Origin: Patulibacter sp040675535
GTDB lineage: Bacteria > Actinomycetota > Thermoleophilia > Solirubrobacterales > Solirubrobacteraceae
Length of the DNA stretch: 30,873 bases
NCBI RefSeq assembly: GCF_040675535.1
Contig: NZ_JBFAPC010000064.1
Span: 1-30,873 of the forward strand
Direction of reading: 5' to 3'
The position numbers and the translations under genes were made by a program. Of the stretch, positions 14,354 through 22,891 are shown in pieces (the stretch's first letter is position 1; each line of letters begins with the position of its first letter). The notes under the pieces are model-generated. The model was not told where the DNA came from. It did not search any database and saw only the letters and a program-made list of their open reading frames with translations.

Positions 14354-15772
14354 CTAGGCCTGCTCCTCCTCGGCGGCCGGGGCCGCGTCCTCGGACTCGG
14401 CGGCGGGGGCCTCCTCGGAGGCGGCCTCCTCGACCGGGGCGTCGGACTCGGCGGCGGTCTCCTCGACCGCGACCTCGGCGTCGGCGACCGGCGCGTCGGC
14501 GTCGGCCTCGGCGGCCGGAGCCTCGTCCTCGTCCTCGAGCGGGGCCGGGGGCTGGCTGAAGCCCTCGTCGCTGGAGGTGTAGGCCGTCTCGTCGCCACCG
14601 GAGGTGTGCGCGAGCTCGTCACCGGAGTCCGCCGACGCCTCGCGACGCGGCAGGACCTGACCCTCGACCCGCTTGACCGAGAGCGACAGCCGGCGGCGGT
14701 CGTCGTCGATCTCCAGGATCTTCACCTTGACGTCGTCACCGGGGTGCACGACCTCGCGGGGCGACTCGACGTGGTGCGAGGCGAGCTCCGAGATGTGCAC
14801 GAGGCCCTCGACGCCCTCCATGATCTCGACGAAGGCACCGAAGGTGACGACCTTCGTGACCGTGCCCTCGAGCTCGTCGCCCACGTTGTACGTGTCGACG
14901 ACCCGCTGCCACGGATCCTCCTGGGTCTGCTTGAGACCCAGCGAGATGCGCTGGCGATCGCGGTCGATGTCGAGCACCTTGACCTGGACGACGTCCCCGA
15001 TGGAGACGACCTCGGTCGGGTGGTTGACGTGCGTCCACGACAGCTCGGAGATGTGGATGAGGCCGTCGATGCCGTTGAGGTCGACGAACGCGCCGAAGTC
15101 GACGATGTTCGAGATCTGACCCTCGACCACGACGCCGGGCTGCAGGACGTCCAGGATCGCCTGGCGCTGCTCCTTGCGCTCCTCTTCCAGCACGGCGCGG
15201 CGCGACAGCACCACGTTGTTGCGCTGGCGGTTGAGCTCGATGACCTTGCACTCGATGATCGTGTGCAGGTACTCGTCGAGGTTCGGCACGCGACGGATGT
15301 CGACGAGCGACGCCGGCAGGAAGCCGCGGACGCCCAGGTCGATGATGAGGCCGCCCTTGACGACCTCGATGACCGTGCCCTCGACGGGCTCGCCCGTCTC
15401 CTGCGCCGCCTCGATGCGCTTCCACGCGCGCTCGTAGCGGGCCTGCTTGCGGCTGACCTTGAGGCGACCTTCGTCGTCCTCCTTGATCATGACGAGGACT
15501 TCGACCTCCTCGCCCAGCTCGACCTCGTCGTACGGGTCGGCGTTCCTGCGGATCGACAGCTCCTGCTGCGGGATCACGCCTTCGGACTTGTAGCCGACGT
15601 CGACCCAGACCTCGTCTGGATCGATGCGGACGACTCGTCCGGTGATCACGTCACCTTCGGCAAAGCCGGGGAAGGTGGCGTCGTAGTTGGGGACAATGTT
15701 CCCGTCGACTTCGAGGAGGAGGCCGTCAGAGCCTTCAACCACGGTCGCCGCGGGGATCTCGGTGGTGGACAT
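14354..15772 (-). CDS. rpsA: 30S ribosomal protein S1
   Basis: 472 residues. Four S1 (OB-fold) RNA-binding domains are visible at about 38-108 (GDVITGRVVRIDPDEVWVDV), 128-195 (GTVIEVVKGGLIIDLGVRGF), 213-282 (GQISNIVDFGAFVDLNGIDG) and 300-370 (GTVTKVVTFGAFVEIMEGVE). The number fits actinobacterial S1, against six in E. coli. Residues about 395-472 are an Ala/Glu/Asp-rich acidic disordered tail. S1 aids mRNA binding to the 30S subunit, mostly for structured or Shine-Dalgarno-weak leaders. TAGGAT ends 9 nt before the ATG; it could be a -10 for a short-leader mRNA, though AGGA within it could also serve as a ribosome site. Confidence 0.96.
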   Translation of the reverse strand: MSTTEIPAATVVEGSDGLLLEVDGNIVPNYDATFPGFAEGDVITGRVVRIDPDEVWVDVGYKSEGVIPQQELSIRRNADPYDEVELGEEVEVLVMIKEDDEGRLKVSRKQARYERAWKRIEAAQETGEPVEGTVIEVVKGGLIIDLGVRGFLPASLVDIRRVPNLDEYLHTIIECKVIELNRQRNNVVLSRRAVLEEERKEQRQAILDVLQPGVVVEGQISNIVDFGAFVDLNGIDGLIHISELSWTHVNHPTEVVSIGDVVQVKVLDIDRDRQRISLGLKQTQEDPWQRVVDTYNVGDELEGTVTKVVTFGAFVEIMEGVEGLVHISELASHHVESPREVVHPGDDVKVKILEIDDDRRRLSLSVKRVEGQVLPRREASADSGDELAHTSGGDETAYTSSDEGFSQPPAPLEDEDEAPAAEADADAPVADAEVAVEETAAESDAPVEEAASEEAPAAESEDAAPAAEEEQA

Positions 15773-15781
15773 GAACAGCGC

Positions 15782-15787
15782 ATCCTA
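15782..15787 (-). promoter_or_regulatory. Candidate -10 (TAGGAT) of rpsA
   Basis: Minus-strand TAGGAT ends 9 nt before the rpsA ATG. The AGGA inside it is at workable distance for ribosome binding, so the role is ambiguous. Confidence 0.3.
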
Positions 15788-15951
15788 GCGCCACGAGGGC
15801 GATCGGCGCCTCCCGCCCCCTGGCCCGGCGGACGGCGGCCCGGCCACGGCCCTCGGGCGGTCCGGGGCCGCTCCGCGAGGACGCCGCCGGACGGCGTCCC
15901 GGGCCCGTCAAATCTACGGGTCGTCCTGCCGACGCGGGGGTCGTGGGCCGC

Positions 15952-16167
15952 ATGGATGCTGTCACCGTGTCCGAGCAACGACCGATCGCGGTGGAGCTGG
16001 AGATCGACGAGGCCCGGCCCCTGAGCGGTCGCCTGCGGGAGCCCGACGGCCCGTGGCGGGGGTTCGCCGGCTGGATCGGGCTCGCCGGCGCGATCGACGG
16101 AGTCCTCGCGGAGCAGCCCGAGCGGGACCGGATCGAGACCCCGAAACCCCGTACACCACCCCCGTAG
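15952..16167 (+). CDS. Small protein of unknown function upstream of the LuxR regulator
   Basis: 71 residues from the ATG at 15952; a GTG at 15967 (VSEQRPIAVELEID) is an equally possible start. The centre reads PIAVELEIDEARPLSGRLRE then GFAGWIGLAGAIDGVLAEQP, an amphipathic beta-then-helix pattern that looks like a real folded protein and resembles small hypothetical proteins of related actinobacteria (from memory, not searched). It ends 21 bp before the regulator, so the two may be co-transcribed, but the regulator also has its own candidate -10 in between. No function is proposed. Confidence 0.55.
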   Translation: MDAVTVSEQRPIAVELEIDEARPLSGRLREPDGPWRGFAGWIGLAGAIDGVLAEQPERDRIETPKPRTPPP

Positions 16168-16171
16168 GAAC

Positions 16172-16177
16172 TATGAT
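16172..16177 (+). promoter_or_regulatory. Candidate -10 (TATGAT) of the LuxR-type regulator
   Basis: TATGAT differs from the consensus TATAAT at one base and lies 11 nt before the ATG at 16189, predicting a 5' leader of only a few bases. No -35 match at 16-18 bp spacing. Confidence 0.45.
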
Positions 16178-16188
16178 TCCGCTCCCTC

Positions 16189-19049
16189 ATGACCCTCGAT
16201 GCCCAGCAGGGCCTGTTGGAGCGGCGACCAGAGCTGCGGGCCATCGAGGCCACCGTGGCGCGCTCCCGCTCGGGCACCGGATCGGTGCTGCTCGTGGAGG
16301 CCGCCGCCGGGCTCGGCAAGACCCGTCTGGTGGGCGTCGCCTCGGAGCTCGCCGAGCGGTCGGGCATGCGCGTGCTGCGGGCCGTCGGGGCCGAGGTCGA
16401 GCGCGACTTCGCCTTCGGCGTCGTCCGGCAGCTGCTCGAGCGCGAGGTGCGGTCGCGCGGCGTCCAGCTCGCCGCCACGCCACCGACGGACGCGGCCCGG
16501 CTCGGCCTCGGCGCGTTGGACCTCGCCGACGTGGCGGACCGCCCGCCCCACGCGCTGGCGGAGCCGTCCCACGGCGCGGTCCACGGCGTCTACTGGCTCG
16601 TCGTCGCGCTCGCGGAGCAGGGGCCGCTGGCGCTCGTCGTCGACGACGCGCACTGGGCGGACCCCCGTCGCTGCGCCTGCTCGCGCACCTCGCCCGGCGG
16701 ATCGAGGGCCTGCCGGTCCTGCTCGTGATCGCCACCCGCGACGGCGCCGAGGTGCCGCCGGCGCTGCACGGGCTCCACGCCGACCCGGCGGTCGTCCACC
16801 TCTCGCCGCGGCCGCTGAGCCCCGCCGGGACCGGGAGGCTGCTCGCCGACGCGGCGGGCCACGACCCCCGGGAGCGCACGGTCGAGGTCTGCCACCGGAT
16901 CAGCGGCGGCAACCCGTTCCTGATCGGCGAGGTCGTGCTCGCGCTGCGCCAGAGCGGGCAGGAGGTCGACGACGCGACGGTCGAGGCGATCGCCAGCACG
17001 GCGCCGGAGTCGCTGCGCCACGCCGTGATGCTCCGCGTCGGCTTCCTTGGCCCGGAGGCGGTCGCGGTCGCGCGGGCCGTGTCCGTGCTGGGCACCGACA
17101 GCGACCTCACCCGCATCTCCACGCTCACCGGGCTCGACCGCCCGGTCGCGGCGGCCGCCGTCGTGCGCCTGGTCGCCGCGCGCGTCCTCGCCGACGCCAG
17201 CCCGCAGGAGTTCGTCCACCCGCTCGTCCGCGGCGCCGTCTACGGGGATCTGACCGTCGTCGAGCGCAGCCTGTTGCACGAGGGCGCCGCCCGGCTGCTC
17301 GACGCCGCCGGGGCCGAGGAGCCGCGCGTCGCCGCGCACCTGCTGCTGACGGAGGCCGCCGGGTCCCCGGCCACGGCCGACCGGCTCGCGGCGGTGGGGA
17401 TCGACGCGCTCGAGAAGGGCGCCCCGGTGATCGCTGCGACCCACCTGCGGCGCGCCCTCGCCGAGCCGCCCGCGCCGGACCGCACCGGCTCGGTGCTCGC
17501 CGCGCTGGGGCGGGCGGAGCTCGCCGTCGGGGACGCCGAGGGCGCCGCCGCGCACCTGGACGCGGCGCGTCTGCGGATCACGGACGCCGACGAGCGCGTC
17601 GCCGCGGCGATCGACCTCGCGACGACGCTCACGTCGACCGGGGACTTCCGGGGCGCGGTGCGGATGCTGGACGAGACCGCCGTCGGCCTGTCCGGCGACG
17701 CGGCCCTGCGGGTCGACGCGGTCCGGACCACGATCGCGTTCTACGTGCCGGAGCTGGCGCCCGAGGCGCAGCAGCGGATGCTGGGCTACGCCGAACTGGC
17801 CGGGGACACCCCGGCGGAGCGGATCGCCCTGTCCAACGCGGCGATCGCCCGAGCCTTCTCCACCGACTCCACCGCCGGCGACGCGTTGCCGCTCGCGCGG
17901 CGGGCGCTCGCCGACGGCACGCTGCTCGGGGAGGCCGGGCTCGTCGCCTCGTGGGGCCAGGCGTCGTACGTCCTGGTCTTCGGCGAGGACTACGCCGGCG
18001 TCGAGCGCGAGTCCGCCATGGCGACGACCGTCGCCCGGGCCCAGGGCTCGGCCGAGGGGACGACCTCCGTCGAGCTCGGGGGCCTGCAGGTCGAGCTGCT
18101 GCGCGGCCAGCTGCCCGCCGCCGCCGCGCACGGCGAGGCCGCCGTCGCGTTCTGGGACGGGCCGCTGGCCGACACGATCATCGAGCGCTGGGCGACCGCG
18201 GCGGTGGGGTGGCTCGTCGAGGCCCACGCGCTCGCCGGGGACCTGGAGCGTGGCCGCGACCTCGTCGCCGCCTGGTCCGCCCGCGGCGATCTCGACACCC
18301 CGGAGCGCGTGTTCGTCCGCTACGGGGCGGCGGTGCTGGCCGAGGCCGCGGGCGACCACGTCTGCGCCCTCGAGGAGGCCCTCGCCTTCGGCCGGGTCTC
18401 CGCCGCGGTCGGCTACGAGGACCGGACCGCCCCGTGGCGGGCCGTCGCCGCGCGGTCGTTCTACGCGCTGGGCCGTCGCGACGAGGGCATCGCGATCGCC
18501 GACGAGGCGCTGGCGATCGCCCGCCGCTGGGGCACGCCCGGCGGCCTCGGCGGAGCGCTCCACGTCCGCGCGCTGGCCGACGCCCCGTCGGCCGGGACGG
18601 CGCGCCTGGAGGAGGCCGTCGAGATCCTGCGCACGTCCGAGCGCCGGCTGCTGCTCGCCGCGGCGCTCGTCGACCTCGGCGTCGCGCGCCGCCGCGCCGG
18701 TCACCGGCGCGAGGCGCGGACCGTGCTCGAGGAGGGCATGGACCTCGCCGCCCGCTGCGGCGCCCGGCCGCTCGCCGACCGCGCCCGGGCCGAGCTGCAC
18801 GTGCTCGGGGCGCGGCCGCGGCGGTACCTGGCCAGCGGCGCGCAGAGCCTGACCGCCACGCAACGCCGGATCGCGGAGCTCGTGGCCGAGGGGCTGACCA
18901 ACCGCGAGATCGCCCAGGCCGCCTTCATCACGCAGAAGACGGCGGAGACGCACGTCAGCGCGGTGCTCCGCAAGCTCGACGTGCGCCGGCGGACCGAGGT
19001 CGCCGCCCGGCTGGCCGAGGACCCCGAGGCCGTCGGACCGGCAGCCTGA
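16189..19049 (+). CDS. Large LuxR-family ATP-binding regulator (LAL/MalT-like), split by a -1 frameshift
   Basis: The N-terminal frame starts MTLDAQQGLLERRPELRAIE, with Walker A AAAGLGKT near residue 40 and Walker B LALVVDDAHWADP near 150. It then runs out of frame at a CCCCC run (16662-16666) and stops at 16728. In the next frame the expected continuation begins at once (PSLRLLAHLARRIEGLPVLL) and runs to 19049. One extra C restores a 953-residue protein. After the AAA-like ATPase (to about 300) comes a long helical TPR-like region. A C-terminal LuxR helix-turn-helix follows (LTATQRRIAELVAEGLTNRE, KTAETHVSAVLRKLDVRRRT). Such proteins are signal-responsive transcription activators; the target is unknown. 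As written, only a 179-residue ATPase fragment would be made. A sequencing error is the simplest explanation, because everything downstream is intact. Confidence 0.85.
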
Positions 19050-19058
19050 GGCTCCCCC

Positions 19059-19086
19059 GCCCGCGGCGCCGTCCCGACCCGCGGGC
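19059..19086. terminator. Candidate bidirectional terminator between the LuxR gene and the convergent lipoprotein gene
   Basis: GCCCGCGG and CCGCGGGC form an 8-bp stem around 12 nt, 9 nt after the LuxR stop and 30 nt beyond the lipoprotein stop. Confidence 0.35.
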
Positions 19087-19116
19087 AGCGCTGCGGACGA
19101 CGGACCTGCCGGGGCC

Positions 19117-20352
19117 TCAGCCGCGCACGTACGGCTTCAGCAGCGCCTTCCAGGCGTTGTCGATCTTCGTCCACTCCGACGGGCAGCGCTCCAGGCGGGA
19201 CTTCCCGAGGATCCCGAGCGAGCGGACCCCGTCGAAGTTCTCCTCGCTGGATCCGGCGACGAGGCAGGCGATGTCGTAGGCGCGCTGGATGCTCAGCGAG
19301 TGCTCGTCCCAGTAGTCGGACTCCTTCAGCGACTTGCGGTCGTCGAACAGCAGGCGGAAGAACCGCGCGGCCTGGATCGCGTAGCGCTCGCCGTTGTTGA
19401 CGCCGCCGACGAGGAAGACCGTGGCGAGCTGGTCGACGGAGTCCTCCTCGCGGCCCGTCAGGGGCAGCTGGAAGATGTCGGCGAAGGCGTGCCCGAGCTC
19501 GTGCACGAGGATGAAGCCGTCGATCGCGGCGACCTGCTCGCCCATCTCCTCGTCCGTGATCTTCGGGTCGTTGCGGCGCAGCACCGTGGCGATGTAGTCG
19601 ACGAACCCGTAGGAGAGCGTCACCGTCTTGGTCGACGGGTCGTAGTTCGGGCCGACGAAGCCCCGTACGGCCTGGATCTTCAGGTTGGTCGGCAGGACGA
19701 ACTGCTGCGAGAAGCCGGCGGCGACGCCGTCGGTGCCGCCGACCTCGAGCAACTGCTGGGCGATCTGCTCGGTCTTCGTGCGCGGCGGTGCGTACTGGAC
19801 CGTGATCTTCCCGGAGTCCGAGCCGGTGTCCTTCGCGGTCACCCCGGCGACGGCGACCAGCGCGTCGCCGGCCGTGCCGATCGCCGGGCTGTGGGCGATC
19901 AGCGCCTCGGTCGCCGTCTTCGCGGCCTGCGCGTCGCTCTGGTCAGCGGCCTGGGCGATCGCCCGCAGGTCGTTCGTGCCCGTCTGGACCGCGGTCTTCA
20001 ACGCCGCGACCTCGTCCTCCGCACCGGCGGGCACGGTGATGCCGTCGAGCGTCGTCAGCGCCGCGGACGCGCGGTCGGCCAGGGCGCTGAACTGCTGGGC
20101 GAGCTGCGCATCGCTCACCTTGTCCGCACCCTGGATGGCCGTCTCGATGTCGGTGCCGATCGAACCGACGGTCGTCTTCGCGGACGCGACGGCGCGGCGG
20201 AACGCGGCCGCGGACGCCCCGTCGGGGGCCGGTGTCGCGGTCGTCGTGGCCGGCGGGGCCTTCGCCTCCTGGTCGTCCCCTCCCCCGCAGCCGGTGAGCG
20301 CGGCGGCGGCGAGGACGGTGGCGAGGAGCAGCGCGGGGACTGGTCGGTGCAT
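19117..20352 (-). CDS. Lipoprotein, DUF4344-type putative zinc metallopeptidase
   Basis: 411 residues from the ATG at 20352. The signal peptide MHRPVPALLLATVLAAAALT ends in a lipobox (L19-T-G-C22), so Cys22 would be lipidated and the protein anchored outside the membrane. Residues 23-45 are a Thr/Pro linker. Residues about 48-170 form an Ala-rich helical bundle. The second half (about 180-411) matches the putative-metallopeptidase family known as DUF4344: HELGH at 284-288 gives the zinc-binding HExxH, and GREEDSVDQLA at 300-310 is the second conserved acidic block. DYWDEHSLSIQRAYDIACLV is the usual C-terminal motif. The substrate is unknown for the family. The N-terminal helical domain fused to the peptidase is a less common arrangement. 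Confidence 0.8.
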   Translation of the reverse strand: MHRPVPALLLATVLAAAALTGCGGGDDQEAKAPPATTTATPAPDGASAAAFRRAVASAKTTVGSIGTDIETAIQGADKVSDAQLAQQFSALADRASAALTTLDGITVPAGAEDEVAALKTAVQTGTNDLRAIAQAADQSDAQAAKTATEALIAHSPAIGTAGDALVAVAGVTAKDTGSDSGKITVQYAPPRTKTEQIAQQLLEVGGTDGVAAGFSQQFVLPTNLKIQAVRGFVGPNYDPSTKTVTLSYGFVDYIATVLRRNDPKITDEEMGEQVAAIDGFILVHELGHAFADIFQLPLTGREEDSVDQLATVFLVGGVNNGERYAIQAARFFRLLFDDRKSLKESDYWDEHSLSIQRAYDIACLVAGSSEENFDGVRSLGILGKSRLERCPSEWTKIDNAWKALLKPYVRG

Positions 20353-20440
20353 GCCGACCAGCCTGATGCTCGCCCGCCCGCGCAGCGAGGGGGTCGCCAC
20401 CCCGAACTTTTCCACTGCGGGGCCCGCAGGCGATCCGGGC

Positions 20441-20446
20441 TACGAT
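20441..20446 (+). promoter_or_regulatory. Candidate -10 (TACGAT) of the geranylgeranyl-reductase-like gene
   Basis: TAnnnT hexamer 9 nt before the ATG at 20456, no ribosome site between. The same hexamer precedes the antitoxin gene at 24180. Confidence 0.4.
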
Positions 20447-20455
20447 CCGCGGCCG

Positions 20456-21655
20456 ATGCCGACCCGAGCGACCAAGCGCGGCGACGAGCGGACGCCGCTG
20501 CAGATCGATTGCGACGTCCTGATCTGCGGCGCGAGCTTCGCGGGCCTGACCGTGGCCCGCGAGCTGGCGACGTCGCCGGCCCGCCCCCGCGTCGTCGTGG
20601 TCGACCGCTACGAGATCGGCGAGCGCCAGACGTCGGCCTGCGCCGTGCCGCTGCCGTGGCTCGCGCTGCTGGGCCTGACCGACGCCGTCCTCCAGCGCTT
20701 CGACGAGATCGTCGCCCACTCGCCGGACCGCACGTTCTCGTGGGCGCTGCCGGAGCCGTTCGTGACGTTCGACTACCGGAAGCTCTGCCGGCTGCTGGCC
20801 GACCAGGGCGACTTCGTCTTCGAGACCGCGAAGGTCGAGGGCCTCGGCCGGCCGTCCTCCGTGGCCGGCGGCCCGCTGACCGTGCTCACAGACCGCGGCC
20901 CGATCCGCGCGCCGCTGGTCGTCGACGCGCTCGGCTGGCGCCGGGTCCTCGCGCCCGCCGGCGAGGACGCGATCCAGCCGCCGGAGGCGTTCCTCTCGCG
21001 CGGCCTCGAGGTCCACCCCGAGGGTCGCTCCGACGAGCTCGCCCTGTACCTGAACCCGCGCTACGTGCCCGACGGCTACTCGTGGTCGTTCCCGGCCGGA
21101 GGCGAGGTCCGCGTCGGCGTCGGCTCTTTTGACCCCCACCACCACGTCAAGGACCCGACGCTCAGGCTCGTCGCGGACCTGGAGCGCGAGCCGCACGGCT
21201 TCCAGGGCAACTGGATCCCCCACAAGCTGCGCTCCTCGACCGGCGGCGGCGTCTTCTTCGTCGGCGACAGCGCCGGCCACTGCCTGCCGCTGACCGCCGA
21301 GGGCATCCGGCCGGCGTTCCACTTCGGGATCGCGCTGGGCCGCGAGCTGCGCCACGTCGTCGAGGGCCGCCAGACCCGCGAGCAGGCGCTGCGCCGCTAC
21401 GCCTCCGCGTCGGCGCAGAAGGACCCCGCGTACCGCTGGCTCCTGCGGCTGCAGCGGCTCGTCGGCCGCGTGATCCCCCACCGCCGGACGCTCGACGCCG
21501 CGCTGCGCCTGACGTCGCCGCCGTCCGTCGGACGGCGGGCCTGGGGCGCGTACCTGCACACGCTGTCGGCGTCGACGTGGGCGGCGAGCGATCCGGGCCC
21601 CGCCCCGGCGGATGCGGAACTCGCCGCTCCCGCCGAGCCCGTTCCCACCGTCTGA
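20456..21655 (+). CDS. FAD-dependent oxidoreductase, geranylgeranyl-reductase family
   Basis: 399 residues. The N-terminal dinucleotide-binding site is CDVLICGASFAGLTVARELA (19-38), followed by a basic-acidic strand end VVVVDRYEIGERQTSACAVP; the downstream QTSACAVP block resembles geranylgeranyl reductases. The second FAD motif is FFVGDSAGHCLPLTAEGIRP (about 268-287), the GD box that contacts the ribityl chain. The C-terminal 25 residues are a disordered Ala/Pro tail. Family members reduce isoprenoid double bonds in chlorophyll, archaeal lipids or menaquinone side chains; in actinobacteria menaquinone or carotenoid-like substrates are likely but unproven. It is followed 50 nt later by the GNAT/ferredoxin pair on the same strand. 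Confidence 0.85.
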   Translation: MPTRATKRGDERTPLQIDCDVLICGASFAGLTVARELATSPARPRVVVVDRYEIGERQTSACAVPLPWLALLGLTDAVLQRFDEIVAHSPDRTFSWALPEPFVTFDYRKLCRLLADQGDFVFETAKVEGLGRPSSVAGGPLTVLTDRGPIRAPLVVDALGWRRVLAPAGEDAIQPPEAFLSRGLEVHPEGRSDELALYLNPRYVPDGYSWSFPAGGEVRVGVGSFDPHHHVKDPTLRLVADLEREPHGFQGNWIPHKLRSSTGGGVFFVGDSAGHCLPLTAEGIRPAFHFGIALGRELRHVVEGRQTREQALRRYASASAQKDPAYRWLLRLQRLVGRVIPHRRTLDAALRLTSPPSVGRRAWGAYLHTLSASTWAASDPGPAPADAELAAPAEPVPTV

Positions 21656-21695
21656 CAGGATCGGGATCAGGCGTCGGCGCCCGGCCGGCGACGGC

Positions 21696-21701
21696 GAGGA
21701 G
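21696..21701 (+). promoter_or_regulatory. Shine-Dalgarno sequence of the YjdJ-like gene
   Basis: GAGGAG, 4 nt before the ATG at 21706; it selects this start over upstream in-frame codons. Confidence 0.6.
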
Positions 21702-21705
21702 ACGC

Positions 21706-22008
21706 ATGGCCGAGGTCCGCAACGATCCAGCGCAGCACCGGTACGAGGTCCTGGAGGACGGCGCCGTCGCCGGCTTCGCCGAGTACATGGAGGTCCGCGG
21801 CGACCGCATCGTGTTCACCCACACCGAGGTCGACCCCGCGTTCGGTGGCAAGGGCCTCGGCAGCGTCCTCGTCGCCGGCGCCCTGGAGGACGCCCGGGAC
21901 CGCGACCTCGCGATCGTCCCGATCTGCCCGTTCGTCGCCCGCTACGTGCACGCGCACCCGGAGTTCGTGCCGTTCCTCGACGAGCGGATCCGGAAGGCGT
22001 TCGAATGA
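21706..22008 (+). CDS. Short GNAT N-acetyltransferase, YjdJ-like (Acetyltransf_CG)
   Basis: 100 residues. This is the minimal GNAT form that lacks the N-terminal strands of larger enzymes. HTEVDPAFGGKGLGSVLVAG (about 39-58) is the acetyl-CoA motif with GGKGLG. IVPICPFVARYVHAHPEF (about 73-90) is the conserved Cys-Pro block of the YjdJ family. The stop overlaps the start of the ferredoxin-like gene by 4 nt (ATGA). The same pair (YjdJ with YjdI) occurs in E. coli, where the biochemical role is not established. Co-occurrence across distant phyla suggests a joint function. Confidence 0.85.
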   Translation: MAEVRNDPAQHRYEVLEDGAVAGFAEYMEVRGDRIVFTHTEVDPAFGGKGLGSVLVAGALEDARDRDLAIVPICPFVARYVHAHPEFVPFLDERIRKAFE

Positions 22009-22298
22009 GCGACGACGCCGCGGCCCCCCCCGCCGGGCGTCCGCAGCTACGCCCGGGACGGCGCCGTCGTCACCTACGAGGCGACGCGCTGCCGGCACGC
22101 CGCCGAATGCGTGCGCGGCCTGCCGAGGTCTTCGACACCCAGCGCCGCCCGTGGATCCAGCCCCAGCACGCGTCGGTCGACGCCCTGGACGAGGTGATCG
22201 CGCGCTGCCCGACGCAGGCGCTGAAGCTCGTGCGGGATCCCGGGGCGCGGGGGATCCCGGGGCGCGGGGGCCGCTGGCTCGGCAAAGGGTTGGAATAA
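22005..22298 (+). pseudogene. YjdI-like divergent [4Fe-4S] mono-cluster protein, with two opposite frameshifts
   Basis: The frame starting at 22005 encodes MSDDAAAPP and, further on, EVFDTQRRPWIQPQHA to the stop at 22298, but the middle is garbled. The missing middle lies one frame over: GVRSYARDGAVVTYEATRCR then HAAECVRGLP. Removing one C from the C8 run (22023-22030) and adding one G at about 22122 gives a continuous protein of about 97 residues with the family's Cys pattern (RC, EC and ARC-PTQAL), matching E. coli YjdI (Fer4_19). As written two of the cluster cysteines are lost. Two mutually compensating homopolymer indels within 100 bp look more like sequencing errors than decay. It overlaps the GNAT gene and is probably co-translated with it. 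Confidence 0.7.
22234..22267 (+). repeat. 17-bp perfect tandem duplication at the 3' end of the YjdI-like gene
   Basis: GGGATCCCGGGGCGCGG occurs twice without a gap. It lies after the conserved CPTQALKL end of the domain and, not being a multiple of three, changes the C-terminal tail. Confidence 0.85.
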
Positions 22299-22342
22299 CT
22301 ACGGATTCCGCCGTTACGGGAACCCGAAATCGAAAGTTCCGT

Positions 22343-22891
22343 ATGGTGAGTGAGCGCCAGAACCGTATCGACTTCCTCCGGCGGCAGAGACAGGGCCGAG
22401 AGCTCACCCCGAGATTCTTGCGAGAGGTAAGCGAACGCTCGGGGATTCGTTTGCGTGAGGACCGACTCGTATCTTTGGAGGCCTCAGATTCGATTCACCG
22501 AAAGGCTTTGCTGAACGAAGCCCGGGCTTCGAGCCTTCTTCCGCAAGAGGGGCCGGCGAGCGGAGGTGTCGATGCGTCAGTCTGGGCAACCGCGACCACG
22601 TTGCGGGCGACTACCACTGACCGAGATCTCGCCGATCAGCTGGCATCGGTTGCCGTGCGCAAAGTACTCGATGTAGCTCCTGAACCGCTTCTATTCATCG
22701 AAGGCAATGAGTATTGCGGTGCCCTGCGGGTCCCGCTGCCAGCAGGTTTTTCGCTGTGGCCACTAACGAGCTCCTCGACCGATCCCGTGCTCCTGTGCTC
22801 GCAGTCGGCCACGACCGGAGTCCTCGCGTTTGCCGATAGGGCGCCAAACTCAGAACGTGACGCGTGGTCGTTCTCGTTCTGGGCCTTCTGA
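22343..22891 (+). CDS. Hypothetical protein in a lower-GC patch, 182 residues
   Basis: From the ATG at 22343. No family is recognised. The N-terminal third (ERQNRIDFLRRQRQGRELTP) is basic and helical; the rest mixes short strands and ends aromatic-rich (RDAWSFSFWAF). There is no signal peptide or membrane segment. Codons such as TTG, CGT, AGA and GTA are far commoner than in neighbouring genes, and base composition is clearly lower in GC, so the gene is probably acquired. Only a weak ribosome site is seen. Isolated single genes of this look next to gene remnants are often orphan immunity or defence genes, but nothing in the sequence proves that. Confidence 0.5.
   Translation: MVSERQNRIDFLRRQRQGRELTPRFLREVSERSGIRLREDRLVSLEASDSIHRKALLNEARASSLLPQEGPASGGVDASVWATATTLRATTTDRDLADQLASVAVRKVLDVAPEPLLFIEGNEYCGALRVPLPAGFSLWPLTSSSTDPVLLCSQSATTGVLAFADRAPNSERDAWSFSFWAF

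Noticed and set aside
15879..15899. 8-bp hairpin (GGACGCCG-CCGGA-CGGCGTCC) as a terminator
   Set aside because: It lies between divergent rpsA and the small gene, where no transcript ends; at most an operator or leader structure.
16590..18953. Long open frame on the minus strand opposite the LuxR-type gene
   Set aside because: The plus strand carries conserved ATPase, TPR and LuxR segments; the opposite translation is low-complexity Arg/Gly.
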